Below, piece after piece: positions 1 to 6,573 of a DNA stretch of 6,573 bases (position 1 is the first letter of the stretch; each line of letters starts with the position of its first letter). Location: contig NYXD01000053.1 of NCBI GenBank assembly GCA_002685435.1, positions 2,106-8,678 of the forward strand, written 5' to 3'. The translations under genes were made by a program, and so were the position numbers. A model generated the notes under the pieces. It did no database searches and was not told where the DNA came from. It saw only the letters and a list, made by a program, of their open reading frames with translations. The stretch comes from Cryomorphaceae bacterium (GTDB lineage Bacteria; Bacteroidota; Bacteroidia; Flavobacteriales; Schleiferiaceae).

Positions 1-667
<667 letters not shown>

Positions 668-701
668 CTCTAGAAAGCAATAACTACAGGGTCTTATATC
701 A

Positions 702-722
702 GTTATTAACAAGTTATCAACA
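702..722. repeat. Short tandem near-repeat, GTTATTAACA / GTTATCAACA
   Basis: Two 10-base copies differing at one base (702-711 and 713-722) are spaced 11 bases apart, about one helical turn, in the divergent spacer. That phasing would suit a protein bound to one face of the DNA. Each TTATnAACA core is one base away from the DnaA-box consensus TTATnCACA, but two weak boxes are not evidence of an origin. The function is unknown and chance is possible. Confidence 0.3.
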
Positions 723-846
723 CAACATATGAGTCGCTTTACTTAATACCCAGTTCTTTTGCCCAGGTAATTGACCAAGACTATCCACTTGAAAACTATT
801 TATCTTCAAAGACCCTTCAATTGAGGCGATAAACTAATTTCGTCGT

Positions 847-1104
847 ATGGAAGGAATGACCCTTATTGGATTACTGGCTGCTACCCTCACGACCATCGCG
901 TTCGTGCCTCAAGCATGGCGAATCATTAAATCGCGCAAGACGGATGATCTAAGCTTGACCATGTATATCCTAATGTTCTCTGGTCAGCTCTGCTGGTTGG
1001 CCTATGGTATATGGATGCAAGACGCTCCGCTCATTTTAGCGAATGTTATCGGTGGCAGTTTAAGCGGGACTATCCTGGCCTTCAAACTATTTCTAAAAGA
1101 ATAA
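847..1104 (+). CDS. SemiSWEET family (PQ-loop) small transporter
   Basis: This 85-residue inner-membrane protein has the usual length of bacterial SemiSWEETs (about 80-100 residues), three-helix half-transporters that dimerise to move sugars down a gradient. Three hydrophobic helices are visible at about residues 5-24, 36-56 and 61-82. The hallmark PQ pair is at 21-22 in helix 1, followed by the basic loop RIIKSRKTDDLSL. Trp50 and Asn66 sit where the family has its substrate-pocket Trp and Asn. ATG 847 was chosen as start; an in-frame ATG at 856 would remove only three residues and is also possible. No Shine-Dalgarno sequence is properly spaced for either. It precedes the TonB-receptor gene by 91 bases on the same strand, so co-transcription is possible but unproven. 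The family call is firm. The substrate cannot be read from the sequence: sugar is the family precedent, and some PQ-loop proteins carry other small molecules. Confidence 0.88.
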   Translation: MEGMTLIGLLAATLTTIAFVPQAWRIIKSRKTDDLSLTMYILMFSGQLCWLAYGIWMQDAPLILANVIGGSLSGTILAFKLFLKE

Positions 1105-1130
1105 CTTCGGTACACTGTCTTTGGCACAGG

Positions 1131-1192
1131 AATTGAATTAGGCAGCGAACAAAATCGCACCTGTATCCTTTATACAAGTAACTAATTCAATT
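1131..1192 (+). promoter_or_regulatory. Nested inverted repeat in the leader before the TonB-receptor gene
   Basis: AATTGAATTAG at 1131-1141 is exactly complementary to CTAATTCAATT at 1182-1192, an 11-base-pair stem closing a 40-base loop. Inside it, TGTAT (1162-1166) and ATACA (1172-1176) can form a second 5-base-pair hairpin around CCTTT. The outer stem ends three bases before the receptor start codon at 1196, so in RNA it could affect ribosome access; in DNA the arms could be operator half-sites. Only two of the eleven outer pairs are G-C, so the RNA stem would be weak. There is no T-tract after it, so it does not look like a terminator for the SemiSWEET gene. The role is inferred. Confidence 0.4.
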
Positions 1193-1195
1193 ACC

Positions 1196-3586
1196 ATGAA
1201 AAAATGCCTTGCTCTCTTGAGCATTCTGTTTTTCTCCAACGCCTACGCCCAAAATGTCACCCTTAGCGGATACATTAAAGATGCTGCCAACGGTGAAGAG
1301 CTAATTAATGCGTCCATCGTTAATGAAAAGTCTCAAGGAGCCGTTACCAATGTTTATGGCTTCTACTCCTTAACCCTCCCAGCAGGAAAATACACTTTTA
1401 CGGTAAGCTATATCGGTTATGAAAGTATTGAGAAAACTTTGACATTAAAGGAGAGTCAAACTTTAGATTTCGAATTAACGGAGGCGACGAATCAGCTCGC
1501 CGAGGTTGAAGTAACCGCGAAAAGGTTGGATGAAAACCTGAACCGCGCTGAAATGTCAACAACACAACTCACAGCGAAGCAAATTAAAGCCATCCCGCAG
1601 TTTTTAGGGGAATTTGATGTGATTCGTTCTATCACCTTACTGCCTGGGGTAACTACCGTAGGTGAAGGGGCAAGCGGATTCAACGTACGTGGAGGTAAAA
1701 CTGATCAGAATCTAATTCTTCTAGATCAAGCTCCGGTTTACAATAGCTCGCACATCTTCGGATTCTTTTCCGTTTTTAATGGCGATGCCGTTCGTGATCT
1801 CAAACTATACAAAGGTGGTATTCCAGCACCTTTCGGCGGTCGTTTATCCTCAGTTCTTGACGTACACCAAAAAGAAGGAAATACAAAAGAATTTGCCGGA
1901 ACCATGGGACTTGGGCTACTCTCTTCTCGTTTAATGCTTGAGGGACCATTGGTTAAAGACAAGGCGAGCTTCATGATCGCGGGTCGTCGTTCGTATCAAG
2001 ATGTTTTACTAAAGGCCAGCCCTAACGATGATTTGAATTCAATTATCGCGAATTTCTACGATCTCAACGCAAAAGTCAACTACAAATTCAATGATAAAAG
2101 TCGTTTATTCCTAAGCGCTTACTACGGTAAAGATGCCTTCGGCGTACCTGGTTTGGTAAAGTTTGATTGGGGTAATTTAGGGTTAACGGGACGCTGGAAT
2201 TACCTCATTACGGATAAATTATTCCTGAATGTAAGTACTATCTATTCCGATTACGACTACGCCATTGGATTTGACTTCCCACAAGCGAAAATCGATAACA
2301 TTGCTTTCATCAAAAACCAAAGTAATAAAGTTGCCTTCAGCTGGTTCCCTAACGCAAAACACCAAGTCAATTATGGTGCGGAAGCCACTATTTACGACTT
2401 TGAGCCCTTTTCTACTACGCTAGATTATATCGATAGCAATCTTGTCGATATCAATATCGAACTCCAAAATGAATATGCAGTTGAACCGTCGTTGTACATC
2501 GAGGATAATTGGAAGGTAACCAACGGATTGACCATTCGTGGTGGACTTCGCTACAGTTCCTTTTACAACCTAGGGGCACGTGATGTAGTGAATTATAATC
2601 CTACAGCTAACGGTACCGTTCGTAACGATCTGATCACGGACACTACGAACTATGGCTCTAGAGAAATCATTGAATCGTTTGAAGGACTTCAGGGTTTAGA
2701 GCCGCGTTTAGGCATTAATTACAAGGCTACTGAGAACACTGCAATAAAAGCCAGTTACAACAGAATGCGTCAATACATTCATTTAATCTCGAATACCACA
2801 TCATCATTACCTATTGATACGTGGCGTCCAGCGGGTAGATATATCGATCCGGGAACTGCTGATCAGATTGCGCTAGGCTGGAACCGTAATTTTAAGGGCG
2901 GTGAATGGCAGTTGAGCATAGAGACGTATTATAAAAGCATGCGTGATCTTGTCGATTTTAAAAATGGTGCGCAGCCAACAGGAGTTGACAATATAGAAGT
3001 AGCGTTAATGACAGGACGTGGGAGAAGCTACGGTCTTGAGATGCAGCTTGATAAAAAAATCGGCCAATTAACTGGATGGGTCGCTTACACCTACAGCCGT
3101 TCCCAACTTCAAGTTGACTTAGGAGCAACTCCAGAGGAGTGGATTAACTTAGGGAATTGGTATTCTGCCGCACAAGACAAACCGCATGATATTGCAATAG
3201 TTGCAGCTTATGCGTGGAAACCGAATATTAGCTTTTCCGGTTCATTCATTTACCAAACAGGGAAACCATACACTTACCCTGAGGCGAGAAGTGAGTTCGA
3301 AGGCATAATTTATCCTTTCGCTTTGAGCAGAAACAACAGCCGAACTCCAGCCTACCACCGTCTTGATTTAAGTATGGATGTGGCCATACCTAATAAAAAA
3401 GAAAACGGTCGAAAAGGAAGCTGGAACTTTGGTGTGTACAACGCTTATGCGCGTAAAAACGCCTTCAGCATTTTCTTTGAAGAAGAACTCGATGATAACG
3501 GGGATCCAACAGGCCAAACTAAAGCTACTCAGCTCTCCATTTTTGCCACCGCCATACCAACAATTACCTACAACCTAGATTTCTAA
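1196..3586 (+). CDS. TonB-dependent outer-membrane receptor with carboxypeptidase-regulatory-like domain
   Basis: A 796-residue outer-membrane receptor that would import a ligand using energy from TonB-ExbB-ExbD. Residues 1-18 form a signal peptide ending AYA before Gln19. Residues 21-95 are a CarboxypepD_reg-like beta-sandwich (LSGYIKDAANGEELINASI, with YGFYSLTLPAGKYTFTVSYI further on). LAEVEVTAKR at 101-110 resembles the segment that joins this domain to the plug and may act as the TonB box. The plug spans about 115-225, with FNVRGGKTDQNLILLDQAPV (162-181) and the IPAPFGGRLSSVLDV end (209-223). The beta-barrel fills about 235-796, with a typical late GVYNAYARKNAF (746-757) and a terminal Phe as expected for BAM-dependent insertion. 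The length is well short of SusC proteins (about 1,000 residues). The start is fixed by the signal peptide; no Shine-Dalgarno sequence is present. The next gene starts three bases after the stop. The ligand is unknown; nothing visible points to heme, siderophore or a particular glycan. Confidence 0.95.
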   Translation: MKKCLALLSILFFSNAYAQNVTLSGYIKDAANGEELINASIVNEKSQGAVTNVYGFYSLTLPAGKYTFTVSYIGYESIEKTLTLKESQTLDFELTEATNQLAEVEVTAKRLDENLNRAEMSTTQLTAKQIKAIPQFLGEFDVIRSITLLPGVTTVGEGASGFNVRGGKTDQNLILLDQAPVYNSSHIFGFFSVFNGDAVRDLKLYKGGIPAPFGGRLSSVLDVHQKEGNTKEFAGTMGLGLLSSRLMLEGPLVKDKASFMIAGRRSYQDVLLKASPNDDLNSIIANFYDLNAKVNYKFNDKSRLFLSAYYGKDAFGVPGLVKFDWGNLGLTGRWNYLITDKLFLNVSTIYSDYDYAIGFDFPQAKIDNIAFIKNQSNKVAFSWFPNAKHQVNYGAEATIYDFEPFSTTLDYIDSNLVDINIELQNEYAVEPSLYIEDNWKVTNGLTIRGGLRYSSFYNLGARDVVNYNPTANGTVRNDLITDTTNYGSREIIESFEGLQGLEPRLGINYKATENTAIKASYNRMRQYIHLISNTTSSLPIDTWRPAGRYIDPGTADQIALGWNRNFKGGEWQLSIETYYKSMRDLVDFKNGAQPTGVDNIEVALMTGRGRSYGLEMQLDKKIGQLTGWVAYTYSRSQLQVDLGATPEEWINLGNWYSAAQDKPHDIAIVAAYAWKPNISFSGSFIYQTGKPYTYPEARSEFEGIIYPFALSRNNSRTPAYHRLDLSMDVAIPNKKENGRKGSWNFGVYNAYARKNAFSIFFEEELDDNGDPTGQTKATQLSIFATAIPTITYNLDF

Positions 3587-3589
3587 ATC

Positions 3590-4558
3590 ATGAAGAAATT
3601 AGCTCTTTTTAGCCTTATTACCCTCTTTACAATATCTTGTGAAACTGACGTCACTGACAAGGTCATAACGGATGCGTATAACGGAACAGCCCTTGTTTCT
3701 GCAAGCGGTGCAGTCACGGACCTAGCTGGTACCGGTACCTACCTGGATCTAGCAATAAGCTCTCCTTATCTTGATACTTCAGATGCGGCATTTATTACTG
3801 GAGCAATGGTTGAAGTCTTCGAAAACGATAGTTTAATAAGTACATTAACCGAAGTTCGCCCTGGACGTTACGAAGACTCAACAACATTGGCTCAAGTTGG
3901 ATACGGTTACCGCATGACCATTAACGTACCAGAAGGATATGGAAGCGCCAGCGGTATTTGGGAGACTACTACTGACGTGGTGAACGCCCCATTCAGTTTC
4001 TTGTCACCATTGTTTCCTATCATGGAAGATGACAGTAGCTGGATTGACTTCCGAACTGGAGACTCTGTCTATTATGCGGATGCAGACTCGTGTTATTATA
4101 GTCCGTACGCACTTTGGAATGATCCTGCAGGTCGCGGCAATGCCTACTGGATAAAGAACTATTGGACTACGAAAATCTATGCGCCGAACGGATTGACAGG
4201 GCCTCTTACACCCGAGGAGACGGAAAAAAGTCTAAATTCTAGTATTAATATTTTCAATGATGATCAGTTCATTGAGGGTACTCAAGTCAGTCGATTTAAC
4301 TTTATAGGCCCTCCTTACACTGTATTCCGTGACACCTTAATTAATCTGGTATTCGAGACGCGTACTGTCAGTGAAGGCATGTACGACTACCTCAATATTA
4401 TGGCCAACAATATCGGAGGTGGTGGTTTGTTTAGCGTGCCTTACAGTCCACAAATTGGAAATATTAGACGTCAAGATGATACAACAGTGTATGGTTTAGG
4501 GTATTTTTATGCTACATCAGTTAGATTTGATAGCATAACCCTGTTCCACCCATACTAA
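3590..4558 (+). CDS. DUF4249-family lipoprotein, probable partner of the TonB receptor
   Basis: This 322-residue protein is predicted to be anchored by lipid to the outer membrane. A short hydrophobic signal (residues 1-16) ends at Cys17 in FTISCETD; Thr at -3 departs from the usual Leu/Val/Ile of a lipobox, but acidic residues after the Cys recall the Bacteroidota surface-export signal. An N-terminal beta-rich segment (about 34-130) has the DUF4249 pattern of a strand-rich start, a GAMVEVFENDSLISTLTEV stretch (71-89) and PGRYED (91-96). The middle is rich in Tyr and Trp (about 161-197). The end has the family signature GGGGLFSVPYSPQIGN (276-291), then YGLGYFYATSVRF (301-313). Starting three bases after the receptor gene and overlapping the next gene by one base, it is almost certainly co-transcribed with both. 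Lipoproteins of this family often lie directly after TonB receptors; a ligand-capturing role like SusD is inferred, and I know of no established biochemical function. Confidence 0.85.
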   Translation: MKKLALFSLITLFTISCETDVTDKVITDAYNGTALVSASGAVTDLAGTGTYLDLAISSPYLDTSDAAFITGAMVEVFENDSLISTLTEVRPGRYEDSTTLAQVGYGYRMTINVPEGYGSASGIWETTTDVVNAPFSFLSPLFPIMEDDSSWIDFRTGDSVYYADADSCYYSPYALWNDPAGRGNAYWIKNYWTTKIYAPNGLTGPLTPEETEKSLNSSINIFNDDQFIEGTQVSRFNFIGPPYTVFRDTLINLVFETRTVSEGMYDYLNIMANNIGGGGLFSVPYSPQIGNIRRQDDTTVYGLGYFYATSVRFDSITLFHPY

Positions 4559-5811
4559 TGGATACACTACACTGGACCACTGACTTCTTATTACAAAAAG
4601 GACTAGATCCACAATTAGTGCAATGGATTGCGCTAGCTGTGGATCTTTTGCTTTTGCTACTCATTTCATTACTAGCCGACTTATTTGCTCGACGCATCAT
4701 CCTGAGCGTCATACATTCCGCGGTAAAACGTACGAAAGCTACCTGGGACGACTATTTCTATGACCAAAAAGTCTTCAGAAACATAGCGCACCTTGTACCT
4801 GCTGGGATTGTTTACGAAAGTCTCCCCATCGTCTTTAACGATATCCCAGGCATCATTCCAATTTTAGAAAAGTTGGTGATTCTTTACATTCTCATTCTCT
4901 TTGTGAGTTTAGTAAATAGAACCCTTAGGGCTCTTGAGAATTGGTTCAGTATAACGGCCAAATATGCCAATACACCTGTGCGTACCATTTCACAAGTCAT
5001 TCGATTATTGGCTTGGTTTGGGGCAATTATCACTGCCATTAGCATCTTAACCGGTATGAAAGCAGGCGCAATTCTTGGCGCATTTGCCGGGACAACTGCC
5101 ATTCTAATCCTGGTCTTTCAAGACAGTATCAAAGGGCTCTTAGCTAATTTCCAAATCCACATGTACGACCTTGTTAAAGTTGGCGATTGGATTACTTTCT
5201 CCAAGTACGGAGTTGATGGAGATGTCATGAGCATTGATCTCACCACAGTGAAAGTCCAAAATTTTGACAAGACTCTTAGTACAATTCCTGCAACAGCATT
5301 TGTGAGCGATAGCTTTGTGAACTGGCGTGGAATGTCTGAATCTGGGGCACGTCGAATCAAACGTAACATCCATATTGATATTACTTCCATTCGTCATCTG
5401 GACACGAGATTGGTAGATAGCTTAAGAGAGATTGATTTGATCAGTAGCTTTATGATTGAGCGTCAAAAAGAGATCGACAAAAACAACGAAAAGAAAGCAA
5501 CGCAAGGTTCAAGTCTACTCAATGGAAGGCAACAAACAAACATTGGGCTCTATCGCAAGTACATAGATTTTTATTTAAGAAACCATCCTGAGATCGATAA
5601 CGATTTCACTTTAATGGTTCGACAACTGCAACCTACAACACAAGGACTGCCGTTAGAAGTCTACTGCTTTAGCGCTACTACAGAATGGACAGAATATGAG
5701 GCGGTTATGGCGGACATCTTTGATCACCTCTATGCAGCTACTCGACACTTCGATTTGGCCTTGTTCCAAAGCCCTACTGGTGCGGATATCCGTTCGGTAG
5801 GAAATCACTAA
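4558..5811 (+). CDS. ybdG: YbdG-type mechanosensitive channel (MscS family)
   Basis: A 417-residue inner-membrane channel that lets small solutes out when membrane tension rises after osmotic downshock. It matches the E. coli YbdG (MscM) subfamily along its length (about 415 residues there). Hydrophobic helices lie at about 20-50, 75-94, 99-122 and 140-165, then the pore-lining segment GMKAGAILGAFAGTTAILIL (166-185) running into VFQDSIKGLLANF. The beta domain carries VGDWITFSKYGVDGDVMSID (208-227), LTTVKVQNFDKTLSTIP (228-244) and DSFVNWRGMSESGARRIKR (251-269). The region of about 283-330, ending in LNGRQQTNIG, is the YbdG-type insertion. RNHPEIDNDFTLMVRQLQP (341-359) and ALFQSPTGADIRS (401-413) are near-identical to YbdG. 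The ATG overlaps the lipoprotein stop codon as TAATG, which suggests translational coupling. Its presence behind an uptake pair is unusual. A strong hairpin 25 bases after the stop ends the transcript. Confidence 0.95.
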   Translation: MDTLHWTTDFLLQKGLDPQLVQWIALAVDLLLLLLISLLADLFARRIILSVIHSAVKRTKATWDDYFYDQKVFRNIAHLVPAGIVYESLPIVFNDIPGIIPILEKLVILYILILFVSLVNRTLRALENWFSITAKYANTPVRTISQVIRLLAWFGAIITAISILTGMKAGAILGAFAGTTAILILVFQDSIKGLLANFQIHMYDLVKVGDWITFSKYGVDGDVMSIDLTTVKVQNFDKTLSTIPATAFVSDSFVNWRGMSESGARRIKRNIHIDITSIRHLDTRLVDSLREIDLISSFMIERQKEIDKNNEKKATQGSSLLNGRQQTNIGLYRKYIDFYLRNHPEIDNDFTLMVRQLQPTTQGLPLEVYCFSATTEWTEYEAVMADIFDHLYAATRHFDLALFQSPTGADIRSVGNH

Positions 5812-5836
5812 GAAGCTAGGAAAAATTGACAGCATT

Positions 5837-5871
5837 AAAAACCCCCCGGCGCTCCGCGCCGGGGGGTTTTT
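5837..5871. terminator. Bidirectional intrinsic terminator between convergent genes
   Basis: Two perfectly complementary 16-base arms (5837-5852 and 5856-5871) enclose the loop TCC. Each arm is an A5 or T5 run plus a C6GGCGC or GCGCCG6 block, giving an 11-pair G-C stem flanked by A-tract and T-tract. Read rightward it ends the operon whose stop is at 5811; read leftward it ends gcvP, whose stop is at 5898-5896. The symmetry, convergent position and contrast with the AT-rich surroundings make this a strong call. Confidence 0.95.
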
Positions 5872-5895
5872 CTATACCCTGAATTTGGCTTCGGC

Positions 5896-6573
5896 TTACG
5901 CCTCAGCTTCCTCCATATAACTTTCTATTGGCTCACACGTACATACGAGGTTACGGTCGCCGTACGCATCGTCTACACGACGTACGGTAGGCCAAAATTT
6001 ATTGTCACTAACGAAAGGAAGCGGGAAACCTGCTTTTGTACGTGTATATGGGAAATCCCAAGCGTCCCCACAGATCATGTACTGCGTATGCGGTGCATTT
6101 TTCAAGACATTATTCGCAGCGTCTGCATCAGTGGTCTCAATTTCACCAATCTCGTGGCGAATACTAAGCATGGCGTCACAGAATCGGTCCAGTTCTTCTA
6201 AACCTTCACTTTCTGTAGGTTCCACCATAACTGTTCCAGCAACCGGGAAACTCACCGTAGGTGCATGGAATCCGTAATCCATTAAGCGCTTGGCGATATC
6301 TGTAACTTCAATACCTGCATCGCGCTTGAAAGGACGACAATCCAAAATCATTTCATGAGCACAACGTCCGTTTTCTCCTGTGTAGAGCACATCAAACGAA
6401 CCTGCTAAACGCTCCTTAATGTAATTTGCATTTAAGATGGCGTATTTCGTACTGTCGGTAAGTCCTTCTGTACCTAACATTTTAATGTAGGCATATGAGA
6501 TCAATAAAATCAGAGCAGAACCCCATGGTGCTGCAGATATGCTTGAAATTCCTCGATCACCACCCATAGAGAT
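5896..6573 (-). CDS. gcvP: Glycine dehydrogenase (decarboxylating), P-protein, C-terminal part (partial, runs off right edge)
   Basis: The P-protein of the glycine cleavage system is a PLP enzyme that decarboxylates glycine and passes the aminomethyl group to lipoyl-GcvH in the cytoplasm. The last 225 codons and the TAA stop are present. Conserved family blocks are visible in order: [65 protein letters not shown], then [20 protein letters not shown], and near the end [25 protein letters not shown]. Full-length one-chain P-proteins are about 950 residues, so roughly three quarters lies to the right. The PLP-binding lysine would fall a few dozen residues beyond the edge and cannot be checked. 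An ATG at 6567-6565 is internal, not the start: the frame stays open across it and family homology continues through it. Transcription is leftward, converging on the shared terminator. Confidence 0.97.
   Translation of the reverse strand: MSMGGDRGISSISAAPWGSALILLISYAYIKMLGTEGLTDSTKYAILNANYIKERLAGSFDVLYTGENGRCAHEMILDCRPFKRDAGIEVTDIAKRLMDYGFHAPTVSFPVAGTVMVEPTESEGLEELDRFCDAMLSIRHEIGEIETTDADAANNVLKNAPHTQYMICGDAWDFPYTRTKAGFPLPFVSDNKFWPTVRRVDDAYGDRNLVCTCEPIESYMEEAEA

Noticed and set aside
702..722. Possible replication origin with DnaA boxes
   Set aside because: There are only two imperfect boxes, with no dnaA or dnaN nearby, no further boxes and no origin-like gene context.
754..842. Promoter for the SemiSWEET gene (TTCTTTTG at 754-761 or TAATTTCG at 835-842)
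   Set aside because: Each has a mismatch to TAnnTTTG and no TTG at about 20 bases upstream; the second would also place the transcription start at or past the start codon.
1492..1974. Open frames on the minus strand (1492-1683 and 1738-1974)
   Set aside because: They lie wholly antisense to the plug region of the TonB receptor, show no recognisable protein features and have no independent start signals.
3378..3578. Plus-strand open frame of 66 codons
   Set aside because: It is another frame inside the beta-barrel end of the receptor, whose own frame has clear family motifs here.
4521..5835. Several minus-strand open frames opposite the mechanosensitive channel gene
   Set aside because: All are antisense to a gene with strong family similarity along its length; two of them overlap each other in different frames, and none resembles a known protein.
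6002..6277. Plus-strand open frame of 91 codons opposite gcvP
   Set aside because: It is antisense to conserved GcvP motifs and is explained by the codon pattern of that gene.
6565..6567. ATG as a possible start of a short 223-residue gene
   Set aside because: The frame remains open to the window edge and the sequence around it matches the interior of glycine dehydrogenase, so it is an internal Met.

Overview
The window looks like ordinary chromosomal DNA from a member of the Bacteroidota, most likely a flavobacterium-like (Flavobacteriales) marine or environmental lineage. Four things point there. There is a TonB-dependent receptor with an N-terminal carboxypeptidase-regulatory-like domain, followed by a DUF4249-type lipoprotein. 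No gene start has a convincing Shine-Dalgarno sequence. A TTG / TAnnTTTG promoter of the Bacteroidota type lies upstream of atpD. The AtpD and GcvP sequences also read like those of this phylum. The genus cannot be told from this sequence alone.

Layout, left to right. Positions 1-608 (minus strand) hold the N-terminal half of atpD, the catalytic beta subunit of F1 ATP synthase, running off the left edge. A 238-base divergent spacer (609-846) carries the likely atpD promoter and a short tandem repeat. Four plus-strand genes follow: a SemiSWEET/PQ-loop small-molecule transporter (847-1104); a 91-base spacer with a nested inverted repeat ending just before the next start codon; a TonB-dependent outer-membrane receptor (1196-3586); a DUF4249-family lipoprotein (3590-4558); and a YbdG-type mechanosensitive channel (4558-5811). 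The last three are packed with a 3-base gap and a 1-base TAATG overlap, so they very probably form one transcript. A very strong symmetrical hairpin (5837-5871) sits between this block and the convergent minus-strand gcvP (5896-6573), whose C-terminal part enters from the right edge.

How the genes may work together. The receptor and lipoprotein look like an outer-membrane uptake pair comparable in arrangement to SusC/SusD, but from different families and with unknown substrate. The SemiSWEET protein just upstream is an inner-membrane facilitator whose relatives carry sugars, and the MscS-like protein is an inner-membrane channel that answers membrane tension. A cell-envelope import module with an osmotic safety valve is a reasonable inference but is not shown by the sequence. 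atpD and gcvP are housekeeping genes that bracket the block. I see no mobile element, CRISPR array, RNA gene or sign of recent transfer. I found no clear novel system; the most unusual points are the composition of the envelope operon and the structured leader before the receptor gene.
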